Assembly (NCBI RefSeq): GCF_905171765.1
Contig: NC_053391.1
Coordinates: 153,817,565-153,881,564, forward strand
DNA length: 64,000 nucleotides
Direction of reading: 5' to 3'
DNA from: Bufo bufo
Taxonomy: Eukaryota > Chordata > Amphibia > Anura > Bufonidae
This document shows positions 1 to 9,877 of this stretch, piece by piece. The notes below the pieces were generated by a model. It worked only from the letters and a program-made list of their open reading frames with translations. It was not told where the DNA came from and ran no database searches. The first letter of the stretch is position 1. Each line of letters begins with the position of its first letter. Position numbers and translations under genes: made by a program.

Positions 1-1263
1 TGTAGCGGTGATCCAGCAGGGTGGCCATCCAATCATCAGCACTGGTTAGAATGTGGGCAACTCGGTGGTCATTGTGCAGGCACTGCAGCATGTAGTCGCT
101 CATGTGTGCCAGGCTGCCCAGAGGCAACGACAAGCTGTCCTCTCTGGGAGGTATATCGTCTGTGTCCTCTGTATCCCCACAGCCATGCTCAATTGATGAC
201 CTTAAGCTACTTTGGGTGCCACCCTGCTGTGAACACGGTTCCTCCTCTTCATCATCCTCCTCCTCATCCTGCAAAACTGTGCCATGGCTGGACAGTTGTA
301 TACCTAGCTTCTGTTGGTGCAGGAACCCACCCTCCGAGGCACTTGTGAATGACTGGCCTGATAACCATGTAAATTATCCCTCTTCCTCCTCCTCTTCCTC
401 CTGTGCCACATCCTCTTCCATCATCGCCTGAAGTGTTTTTTCAAAGAGACATCGAAGTAGACATCGACTGCGTCATCTGCCCTGGCCATGTTGGTAGATT
501 ACCCGAAACAGCGAAACACGGCACACACGTCCAGCAAGGAGGCCCACTCGTTCGTGGTGAAGTGGTGCTGTTCCGCAGAGGGACTCACCCGGGCCTGCTG
601 CAGCTGGAACTCCATTATCGCCTGTTGTTGCTCGCACAGTCACTCCAGCATGTGTAAGGTGGATTTCCACCTTGTGGCTCCACCTTGTGGCATATGAGGT
701 GGTGAACGGGAAGGCCGAAGTTATGCTGCAGCACAGACAGGTGAGCAGCAGCAGGGTAAGAACGCCGAAAACGCGCACAGACGGCCGACACTTTTTGCAG
801 CAGCTCTGACATATCGGGGTAATTTTTCAGGAACTTCTGCACCACCAAATTCAGCACATGCGCCAGGCAAGAGATGTGCGTCAAACCGGCTAGCCCCAGA
901 GCTGCTGGGAGATTTCACCCATTATAGCACACCACTAGGCCAGGCTTGAGGCTCAGCGGCACAAACCACTCATTGATGTGTTGTTCCATGACTGTACAGT
1001 ACACAGCTCCTGAGCGGTGTGGGTTTTTCCCCCAAACAGATGGGTTTCAAAACAGCCTGCTGCCATTTCCCTCTGGCTGTGCTGAAGTTGGTGTTATTCT
1101 GACCGGATGAGAAGGCGGTAGAGGAAGAAGCGGAGGAGGAGGCAACCTGAGGCAACAAGAAATGTCCTGCAATCCTCGGTGGCTGTAGGACATGCGCCAA
1201 ACTACTATCCGCCTCAGGCCCAGCCACCACGGCATTTACCCAGTGTGCAGTTAGGAAGAAATA
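1..1263 (-). pseudogene. hAT transposase fragment, copy A
   Basis: This is the central and C-terminal part of a BED-type hAT transposase, a DNA cut-and-paste enzyme, running off the left window edge. It aligns base for base with copy B at about 35880-37040: both carry the TAHWVN block, the LAHVLNLVVQKF block and the NYPDMSELL block. The copy is dead: the second catalytic-Asp block, which reads VVCDNGAN in copy C, here reads C-Y-N-G-stop (about 915-935), and several frames are needed to follow the protein. It keeps roughly 160 bp around 865-1020 that copy B has lost, so it is useful for judging that deletion. A Tc1 element interrupts it at the TA dinucleotide 1262-1263, and the rest of the hAT gene is not seen on the far side. 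Confidence 0.85.
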
Positions 1264-2325
1264 CAGTGTCTTGCAAAAGTATTCACCCCCTTGACTTTTT
1301 TCGTACTTTGGTGCCTCACAACCTGGAATTAACATGGTTTGTTTGAGGATTTGCATAATTTAATTTACAGAACATGCCCACAATTTTGAAGATTTTTTTT
1401 TTATTGTGAAGCAAACAACAAATAGGATAAAATAACATCAATGTGCATAACTATTCACCCCCCTAAAGTCAATACTTTGTAGAGCCACCTTTTGCGGCAA
1501 TCACAACTCAAAGTCGCTTTGGATAAGTCTCTATGAGCTTGCCACATCTTACCACTGGGATTTTTGCTCATTCCTCCTTGCAGAACTGCTCCAGCTCCTT
1601 CAATTTGGATGGTTTGCGTTTGTGAAGAGCAATCTTTAAGTCTGACCACACTTTGACTAGGCCATTTACATGTTTCCCCTTAAACCACTCAAGTTTTGCA
1701 TTAGCAGTGTGTTTGCGGTCATTGTCCTGCTGGAAGGTGAACATCCGTACTAGCCTCAAATCACGCACAGAGTGGTACAGGTTTTGCTCAAGAATATCCC
1801 TGTATTTAGCATCATCCATCTTTCCCTCAACTCTGACCAGTTTCCCAGTCCCGGCTGCTTAAAAACATCCCCACAGCATGATGCTGCCACCACCATGTTT
1901 CACTGTGGGGATTGTGTTCTTTGGGTGATGTGTTGGGTTTGCGCCAGACATAGCGTTTGCTTTGGCCGAAAAGTTCAATTTTAGTCTCATCAGACCAGAG
2001 CACCTTACTCCATACATTTTGGGAGTCTCCCACATGCCTTTTCGCAAACTCACAACGTGCCTTTTTGTTTTTAGCTGAAAGTAATGGCTCTCTTCTGGCC
2101 ACTTTGCCATAAAGCCAAACTCTATGGAGCATACGGCTTAACATCGTCCTATGTACAGATACTTCAGTCTTTGCCCTGGAACTCTGCAGCTCCTCCAGGG
2201 TTACCTTAGGTCTCGTGCTGCCTCTCTGATTAATGCCCTCCTTGCCCGGTCCATGAGTCTTGGAGGGCGGCAGTCTCTTGGCTTTTTATAACCTAACCCC
2301 GACTTGTACTTCTCAACAATAATCC
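1264..2325 (-). mobile_element. Tc1/mariner element, CAGTGTCTTGC family, 5' truncated
   Basis: The left end is a clean Tc1 terminus: target TA (1262-1263) followed by CAGTGTCTTGCAAAAGTATT. The transposase reads on the - strand, so this is the element's 3' terminus. The other terminus is missing: recognisable sequence stops at about 2325, where a different repeat begins. It sits inside hAT copy A and is therefore younger than it. The family resembles Tc1 elements widespread in fish and frogs. Confidence 0.85.
1568..2144 (-). pseudogene. Tc1 transposase remnant
   Basis: Two reading frames (2144 to 1827 and 1819 to 1568) give the catalytic core of a DD34E Tc1 transposase. The first Asp is in the block LWSDETKIELFG, the HHAVG/GMF region follows, and the second Asp is in FQQDNDRKHTA. 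The third block, normally PDLNPIE with the catalytic Glu, is absent: the frame runs straight from WFKGKHVNG to VWSDLKIALHKR, so a short deletion removed the active-site Glu. The N-terminal paired DNA-binding domain is not readable in the remaining sequence to 2325. The protein cannot be functional. Confidence 0.85.
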
Positions 2326-2339
2326 ATTTTTTTTTTTCT

Positions 2340-2890
2340 TTAACACATTGAGGGTTAACAGCCAAACAAAACTCTATATATTACCCTGATTCTGTGCTTT
2401 ACAGAAACACCCCACATGTGGTCGTAAAATGAAGTAAAGGCGCACTGAAGGGCGCAGAAGAAAAGGAACGCCATATGGTTTTTGGAAGGCAGATTTTGCT
2501 GGACTGGTTTTTAGATGCCATGTCTCATTTTAAGATCCCCCCGATGCACCCTTTCAGTGGAAACTCCAAACAAGTTTTGGAAACTAGGGGATAAGGTGCC
2601 AGTTTTAATGGTACTATTTTGGAGTACATATGATTTTTAATTGCTCTATATTATGTTTTTTCTGAGGCAAGGTAACCAAAAAATTGCTGTTTTTTTTACA
2701 ACATTCATCTGACAGGGTAGGTCATTTTGTAGAGCAAGTTGTTACAGACGCAATGATATCGAATATGTCTACTTTCTTAGTTTGTTTCAGTTTTAAATAA
2801 TAAAGCATTTGAAAAAAACAATTGGGGTACATTTTTTTGATCATTCATTCTTACACTTTATGTGGCAAGGTGTTCTGGTTCTGATCAATG
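2340..2890 (-). repeat. Fragment of the TTAA-flanked frog repeat, inverted
   Basis: Read on the - strand this matches the repeat at 6600-7000: the 'snippet gggtgcatc', 'gtccagcaaaatctgcc' and 'ccacatgtggggtgttt' blocks appear in the same order but reversed. It has no open frame of note and no visible termini, so it is a truncated copy. Confidence 0.7.
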
Positions 2891-3483
2891 GTCAGGTAGG
2901 TTGATACACTGCTCCAAATTAGATAGATAGATAGATACGTGCATGCACGGCGAGAGAAATAACACTGACACTCTATATAAGGTCCCCCTTGCATTCTTGA
3001 TTGTAGAACTTTCCCTGCCTAGTTCCCAGGGGGAATACCATTCGTAATCCTCGACACCCACAGTGGCGACAACCTACCCCTTTTGAGTAGACTTCTGGTT
3101 AATCGGACTTATGATAGTACCCTGGGATTCATCTTTCCCTATCTCTGTATGACATCGTAATTGGTGGGGGAACTTGTGTTGAATTCTTTGGTTTCCATTT
3201 CTTCTTCACCATATAGCAGCATGATGTGCTGTTCAGTTTAGTTGAAGTCACAATTTTTTCACATATTTTTCGGACACAGGGTACAATGCAACATAACACT
3301 ACTAACATTAATACTAGCATCAAGACTTTTATTGTTTGTATAGTTTAGTAGTTAAGTCTGCCTGTTTCCTGATGATAAAAATAGTGTGCAATTGAGTTGA
3401 TATTCCTGGAGGAGTCTGCAACATGAAAAAAAAAGTTTAGCTTTACTAGGTACATACTGTAAGTGGTCAGTAAACTGCAGCTT
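2891..3483. other. No gene recognised; short GATA run
   Basis: The stretch contains a short GATA microsatellite (about 2922-2937) and a TATA-like string (2975-2982) upstream of a sequence ending in CACCCACA then GTGGCGACAACC. That arrangement is faintly like an LTR end plus primer-binding site, but I could not find a matching LTR or target duplication. Nothing coding is recognised. Confidence 0.4.
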
Positions 3484-3905
3484 AAAGGGATTCTGTCACC
3501 TCTTTTTACCCTATAGAGATGCGGACATGCACGGCTAGATCGCCGCTAGCATGTCCGCAATATACAAACGGAAAATGCAAATGTGATCGCACATGTCCGC
3601 AATATACCTGTCCCATAGCTCTGAGTGCTTTTATTTAGGGAAAAAAAAATATTTTACATATATGTAAATGAGCCTGGTAAGGAGCACAAGGGGCCATACT
3701 AACTGTTAAGGAGCCCAGCCACGCCCCCCGTGAAGAAGCCCAGCACCGCCTGTAACCAGCAATCTCCTCCTTGCTCACAAAGTCATATCGCCGAAATCTC
3801 GCGATGCGCGAGCTTGCGCATCGCAAGATTACGGCGATCTGACTTCGTGAGCCAGGACTACAGAAGAGAAGGGTTTAGAGGGTTCTGATTTCTGACAGTT
3901 TTAAA
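3484..3905 (+). repeat. Interspersed repeat with GGGATTCTGTCA end
   Basis: It starts with AAAGGGATTCTGTCACC and contains a GC-rich block with 'gcgcgagcttgcgcatcgcaag' type sequence (about 3800-3830). The reverse complement of the same family lies at 44090-44520, ending GACAGAATCCCTTTAA. It is a dispersed, probably non-autonomous DNA repeat; the right end is degraded. Confidence 0.6.
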
Positions 3906-4066
3906 ATGTGTCATCATTATGGCCAGGCAATAAGTAGGATGCTGGGCTGCATATTTAGAGATATTACCAACCGAATAAGGGCGATTATGATCCCACTGTA
4001 TACAGCTCTAGTGAGACCAGATCTGTGGAACTGTGTTCAGTTCTGGAGACCTCCACTACAAAAAAC
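3906..4066 (+). pseudogene. CR1-type LINE reverse transcriptase scrap
   Basis: A short open frame reads MLGCIFRDITNRIRAIMIPL followed by YTALVRPDLWNCVQFWRPPL. This matches the end of the CR1-family reverse transcriptase, whose usual form is close to [20 protein letters not shown]. Only about 50 residues survive. The frame is interrupted by a palindromic MITE at 4070-4244; the sequence after it (TCCAAAGATAAC...) may be the degraded continuation, since such LINEs continue with a 'vqrra' coding block there. It is a 5'-truncated, non-functional retroposon copy. Confidence 0.7.
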
Positions 4067-4069
4067 ATT

Positions 4070-4244
4070 GGCGGAGATTTATCAAACTGGTGTAAAGTAA
4101 AACTTGCTTAGTTGCCCATAGCAACCAATCAAATTCCACCTTTCATTTTCCAAGGGAGCTGTGAAAAATGAAAGGTGGAATCTGATTGGTTGCTATGGGC
4201 AACTAAGCCAGTTCTACCTTACACCAGTTTGATAAATCTCCCCC
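4070..4244. mobile_element. 175-bp palindromic MITE (GGGGGAGATTTATCA ends)
   Basis: The two halves are near-perfect inverted copies of each other: GGCGGAGATTTATCAAACTGG on the left, and its complement ending in CTCCCCC on the right. The inner arms repeat TTGCCCATAGCAACCAATCA and its complement. It is flanked by ATT on both sides (4067-4069, 4245-4247), a 3-bp duplication of the kind made by PIF/Harbinger transposases. It has no coding capacity. It lies inside the CR1 scrap. Confidence 0.85.
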
Positions 4245-4247
4245 ATT

Positions 4248-5040
4248 GTCCAAAGATAACTACAAAAAATGGTATAAGATCTTAGGATCAATTCACATCT
4301 TTGCTAAATACTGTATAATCTGGTAGTCTGCTCTGGCAGAGCAACAGACTACAGTAGTTACTGTATCCAGCATAGGCAGATACTGCTGCACATCTCTGGG
4401 CACCGCTAGACCCCTATTGACTATAATTGGATCTGACTTGGATCTGGCGGCTTTCATAATAAATATTGGCTTTTGGACAGACAAATAACATTGCATGCAG
4501 TGGTATTTGTCCTGCTGAAAGCTGGCATTTATGATTTAAAGCTGCCTTATTGCTGAAGGATTTAATTATAGGCAATGGGGATCTGGCAGTGTTCAGCACT
4601 ATCCAGCTATGCCGGATACAGTCATTCTGGTAGTCTATCCCTCTGCAGAAACAGACAAATGGATTACCTTTAGCAGAGATATGAACCTACCCTTAAGCAT
4701 AAATCGCTATATATACCTATATATATCAGGTATACCCATCACAGTGGTTGAAATAAAAATAGGAAGCGGGCTGCTGTATTGAGCCCACTCCATAGGCACC
4801 TGGCAGCAATGACTGGGAATGGCGATTAGGGGGAATCGGCAGAGGAATCAAAAGATCCCAGTTTCTAACCTTTTAAGGGACTTATAAGTTATCACTGTAA
4901 AAGTAAAAAATGAAAAGTTTAAATCAGCCCTGACTTCTGGAGAGAGGGTTCGGGCTGGTGGGAGATGCAACGGTTCCTTTTGAGGGTCCCGGCAGCTGTC
5001 TGTGGGCCACAGTGTACAGTAACTATATCAGAGATGTAAC
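4248..5040. other. No gene recognised
   Basis: Mostly AT-rich sequence with a short ATAT run near 4710-4730. I found no terminal repeats, splice-flanked exon or recognisable protein. Confidence 0.5.
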
Positions 5041-5280
5041 GGATTAACTATGAATGTCACAGCAGTTGAACAAGATGCACACAACAATATATTAGCCCAC
5101 CCTTTATTACTGAGACACAGTTATTCTATATCTAAACTAACAGATTAACAGGGATTGTGTCAGCAGTTCCTCAAGATGTATATGGCAATATATTAGACTT
5201 CCCTTTAATACTGAGGCACAGTAATTCTACATATAAACTAACAGATTATCGTGGGATTGTGTCAGCAGTTCAACAAGATT
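5041..5280. repeat. Tandem repeat, about 101-bp unit, 2.3 copies
   Basis: The block CAGCAGTT..CAAGATG recurs at 5060, 5161 and 5263, each time about 100 bp after ACAGATTA and preceded by the same 'actgaggcacagt-attct' block. The copies differ by scattered substitutions, so this is an old small duplication array. Confidence 0.8.
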
Positions 5281-5475
5281 CTTTGTTCGTTTAGTAAAGT
5301 TTGTTCTAACAATTTGTAGTCTTTGTAATATTACGCTAGGGTGAGATGAGTTCTCTCATCAATCCCTGATGTTCAGCAAGATTGCTGTTAGAAGATGGTC
5401 ATTCATTCCTGTGATTGCCTACTGCTTTACTAATCCATAGCTCATAATACATATATTATAAATTATATATACCAG

Positions 5476-6130
5476 TAGGGAGGAGCGAACCTGAACTGCA
5501 AAGTTTGGGTACCTGGAGCCAAACTTTGCAAGTTTGGGTACCCGGACTGGAACGCTTTCACTGAAGTATGGGTTTGGTTTCGGTGTTTGGGTGATTTTAT
5601 TATTTCCTGTTATATCATGGTTATATCAGAAAATAATAGCATTCTTAAGACAGAATGCAAAACAATATGGCCATTTAGGGGTTAAAAAAACCTCACCTCA
5701 TCCACATGATTGTGCTGTAGAAGTTTCTTCTATCTTCACTGAACAGGATCTGCCAAAGGAACTGTGATGTGCGTGATGATGTCACCGCTCTCTCCCACAT
5801 GGTGATGTCATCGCGCACATCACATGGCCTTTTGCAGGTCCTGTTCAGTGCACATAGAAGATGCTGCTGCAGAGCAATCAAGTGGGTGAGGTAAGTTTTT
5901 TTTTTAACCCCTAAATGGTTATATTGTTTTGCATTCTGTCTTAAGAATACTATTATTTTCTGATATAACCATGTTATAATGGAAAATAATAAAGTAAAGT
6001 TCAGGTCCCTATTGACTTCAATGGGGTTCGAGGTCAAGTTTGGGTGAAGTTTGTGTCCCGAATCCGAACTTTGACCTGAAGTTCAGCCAAACCCAATGAA
6101 CCCCAACTTCCATGGATTTGCTCATCCCTA
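5476..6130. mobile_element. 655-bp foldback hAT MITE with 8-bp target duplication
   Basis: The ends are TAGGGAGGAGCGAA on the left and the complement of TAGGGATGAGCAAA on the right. Flanks are TATACCAG (5468-5475) and CATACCAG (6131-6138), a 7/8 match, which is the 8-bp duplication expected of hAT. The interior is a long inverted repeat centred near 5790: 'ataatagcattcttaagacagaatgc' type arms and 'aggggttaaaaaa' arms face each other. It has no coding capacity. Confidence 0.85.
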
Positions 6131-6155
6131 CATACCAGCACCTCCCATTTCTTAA

Positions 6156-7941
6156 CCTCTTCAGGACACATTAAAAATAAAAACGCCATTTTTTTTCATC
6201 TTACATCACAGAAAGTGTAATAGCAAGCGATCAAAAAGTAATATGCACCCCAAAATAGTGCCAATCCAACCGTCATCTCATCCCTCAAAAAATGAGACCC
6301 TACCTAAGATAATCGCCCAAAAACTGAAAAAAACTATGGCTCTCAGACTATGGAGACACTAAAACATTTGTTTCAAAAATGAAATTATTGTGCAAAACTT
6401 GAATAAATATTTATTTTTTTATAGATATTAGGTATCGCCGTGTCCGTGACAACCTGGTCTATAAAAATATCACATGATCTAACCTGTAAGATGAATGTTG
6501 TAAATAAAAATAAATAAAAACGGTGCCAAAACAGAGATTTCTTGTAACCTTGCCTCACAAAAAGTGTAATATAGAGCAACCAAAAATCATATGTACTCTA
6601 AACTAGTACCAACAATACTGCCACCTAATCCCGTAGTTTCTAAAATGGGGTCACTTTTTTGGAGTTTCTACTCTAGGGGTGCATCAGGGCAGCTTCAAAT
6701 GGGACATGGTGTCAAAAAAAACAGTCCAGCAAAATCTGCCTTCCAAAAACCGTATGGCATTCCTTTCCTTCTGCGCCCTGCCGTGTGCCCGTACAGCTGT
6801 TTATGACCACATATGGGGTGTTTCTGTAAACTACAGAATCAGGGCCATAAATATTGAGTTTTGTTTGGCTGTTAACCCTTGCTTTGTTACTGGGAAAAAA
6901 TGGATTAAAATGGAAAATTTGTAAAACAATTTTAATTCTGAAATTTCATCTCCTTTTGCCAATAACTCTTGTGGAACACCTAAAGGGTTAACGACGTTTG
7001 TAAAAGCTGCTTTGAATACCTTGAGGGGTGTAGTTTCTTAGATGGGGTCACTTTTATGGAGTTTCTACTCTAGGGGTGCATCAGGGGGGCTTCAAATGGG
7101 ACATGGTGTCAAAAAAACAGTCCAGCAAATCCTGCCTTCCAAAAACCGTATGGCATTCCTTTCCTTCTGCACCCTGCCGTGTGCCCGAACAGCGGTTTAC
7201 GACCACATATGGGGTGTTTCTGTAAACTACAGAATCAGGGCCGTAAATATTGAGTTTGGTTTGGCTGTTAACCCTTGCTTTGTAACTGGAAAAAAATGAT
7301 TAAAATGGAAAATCTGCCAAAAAAGTGAAATTTTGATATTGTATCTCTATTTTCCATTAATTCTTGTGGAACACCTAAAGGGTTAACAAAGTTTGTAAAA
7401 TCTGTTTTGAATACTTTGAGGGGTATAGTTTATAGAATGGGGTAATTTTTGGGTGGTTTCTATTATGTAAGCCTCGCAAAGTGACTTTAGACCTGAACTG
7501 GTCCCTAAAAATTTGGTTTCTGAAAACTTCTAAAAAAATTTAAAGATTTGCTTCTAAACTTCTAAGTTTTGTAACATCCCCAAAAATAAAATGTCATTCC
7601 CAAAATGATCCCAACATGAAGTAGACATATGGGGAATGTAAAGTAATAACTATTTTTGGAGGTATTACTATGTATTATAGAAGTAGAGAAATTGAAACTT
7701 GGAAATTTGCAATTTTGCACAAATTTTTGGCAAATTTGGTATTTTTTTATAAATAAAAATTATATTTTTTTTACTTAATTTTACCAGTGTCATGAAGTAC
7801 AATATGTGACGAAAAAACTTTCTCAGAATGGCTTGGATAAGTCAAAGCGTTTTAAAGTTATCAGCACTTAAATTGACACTGGTCAGATTTGCAAAAAATG
7901 GTGTGGTCCTTAAGGTGAAATAAAGCTGTGTCCTGAAGGGG
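6156..7941. mobile_element. 1.8-kb non-autonomous element with TTAA flanks
   Basis: Termini are CCTCTTCAGGACAC (6156-6169) and GTGTCCTGAAGGGG (7928-7941), a 13/14 inverted match. TTAA lies on both sides (6152-6155, 7942-7945). A TTAA duplication points to the piggyBac or Kolobok superfamilies; Kolobok is common in frogs. No transposase is recognisable, so it is non-autonomous. Inside it, a block of about 396 bp is directly duplicated (about 6634-7025 and 7030-7420). Related fragments lie at 2340-2890, 31236-31625 and 41811-42310. Confidence 0.75.
6634..7420. repeat. Direct duplication of about 396 bp inside the TTAA element
   Basis: The string TCTACTCTAGGGGTGCATCA occurs at about 6667 and again about 396 bp later at 7063, followed in both cases by the same 'cttcaaatgggacatgg', 'ccacatatggggtgttt' and 'ggctgttaacccttgctttgt' blocks. 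The copies differ at scattered bases and by small indels. Confidence 0.85.
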
Positions 7942-7945
7942 TTAA

Positions 7946-8871
7946 ACTCCACCCTCTTAATTGAACTCTAGACAATTGCATGCTCTGCCTATCCGTCATC
8001 CTTTTACTGAGTAGAGTCTCATAACAGGCATAACTACTTACAGAATGTGATAAAATCGAGACATAACCTACAGAATTGTGAATACAGTATCTCACTTCAT
8101 CTTGCAATCTTACTCTTTGGAGTCAATGAGCAGGTCTTATCAGTGATTGACAGCTATGCACACTCATATATAGAAGGCTTTAAGTCACTGACAGGACCAC
8201 CTCCTTGACTTCAAAGCCCAGAATAAGCAGGGAGTAAAATGAATGGAATAAAAGTTATATTGAACCTAAAAATATGACATATATTAGATAATACTGTATT
8301 ACAATACTATACACATTTACTACTAATGCAGTTCAGCTTCAGAAAACTTTTTTACAATATAGTCAAGTTCTTCTATTGTTCAGTGTGCCATATAGTGAAC
8401 GGCTACATGCAGTTTGATTATTAGGATTACATTGTTTTCTTTATTCATCTACTAATGTTCTTATACTTGTTGGCAACCCACAGAGATAGCTTTCATTACA
8501 AAAAGGGAAGAAGCAGCACTCCAGGAAAACAATGTGCCTTATTTTAGCCTTTTTGCAAAGTGCTTGACTGCATTGGCTGACAATATCAATTACTGTCACA
8601 GAGGTATATTTAGAATGACGTATTTAGAGGTCATATGCATGTGAGGGCAATAACCCATTTGTTAAATCTACCAGAACAAAGCGCATTATTGTGTCCTTCT
8701 ACTGCATATGATTTGTTATATTTATTCTGAAATATTATGGAAAAAGATGGTCATTTTATGGAATTTACAACCCATTTGACTGTGTTTAGCTGAACTTAAA
8801 ATATGTTCACTACATGATACAGCATTTTAGGGCAACATTCACTCATTGGGATAGCACCTTTGATAGAACTC
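7946..8871. other. No gene recognised
   Basis: AT-rich sequence without terminal repeats or a recognisable protein. The stretch is likely unique intron or very old repeat. Confidence 0.5.
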
Positions 8872-8874
8872 TTA

Positions 8875-9816
8875 GGCCTCTTTCACACGGGCGAGATTTC
8901 CGTGAACGCATTGCACGCGCACTGAATCCGGACCCATTCATTTCTATGGGGCTGTGCACATGAGCGGTGATTTTCGCGCATCACTTGTGCGCTGCGTGAA
9001 AAACGCAGCATGCTCTATTTTGTGCGTTTTTCACGCAACGCATGCCCTATAGAAGTGAATGGGGCTGCGTGAAAATCGCAAGCATCCGCAAGCAAGTGCA
9101 GATGCGGTGCGATTTTCAACCATGGTTGCTAGGAGATGTTCGGGATGGGGACCCGATCATTATTATTTTCCCTTATAACATGGTTATAAGGGAAAATAAT
9201 AGCATTCTTAATGCAGAATGCTTAGTAAAATAGGGCTGGAGGGGTTAAAAAATAATAATAATTTAACTCACCTCATCCACTTGTTCGCGCAGCCCGGCTT
9301 CTCTTCTGTCTTCTTCTTTGCTGTCCAGGACGAAAAGGACCCGTGGTGATGTCACTGCGCTCATCACATGATCCATCACATGATCCATCACCATGGTGAT
9401 GGATCATGTGACAGACCACGTGATAAGCGCAGTGACGTCACCACAGGTCCTTTTCCTCAAAGAAGAAGAAAGAAGAGAAGCCGGGCTGCACAAACAAGTG
9501 GATTAAGATGAGTTAAATTATTTTTATTTTTTTAACCCCTTCAGCCCTATTTTACTAAGCATTCTGTATTATGAATGCTATTATTTTCCCTTATAACCAT
9601 GTTATAAGGGAAAATAATAAAATCTACACAACATCTTACCCAAGCCCAAACTTCTATGAAGAAGTTCGGGTTTGGGTACCAAACATGCCGATTTTTCTCA
9701 CGCGCTTGCAAAACACATTAAAATGTTTTGCACTTGCGTGGAAAAATCACGTATTTTCCCGCGACGCACCCGCATCTTATCCGGCTCAAATCCATGACGC
9801 CCGTATGAAAGAGGCC
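8875..9816. mobile_element. Harbinger-like MITE with nested foldback
   Basis: The ends are GGCCTCTTTCACACGGGCG and the complement GCCCGTATGAAAGAGGCC, flanked by TTA on both sides (8872-8874, 9817-9819), a PIF/Harbinger-type 3-bp duplication. An inner palindrome (about 9155-9625, centre about 9390) has arms with 'cccttataacatggttataaggg' and 'ataatagcattc' sequence shared with the hAT MITE at 5476-6130. A second element or a recombined body therefore sits between Harbinger-like ends. No coding capacity. Confidence 0.8.
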
Positions 9817-9877
9817 TTATAGCACCTATTTCATACATGCTTTAATTAAAATAGATTAGAAAATAGTTATATTGTTT

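Noticed and set aside
2975..3090. LTR end plus primer-binding site of an old endogenous retrovirus
   Set aside because: A TATA-like string and GTGGCGACAACC are suggestive, but there is no second LTR, no target duplication and no gag or pol sequence nearby.
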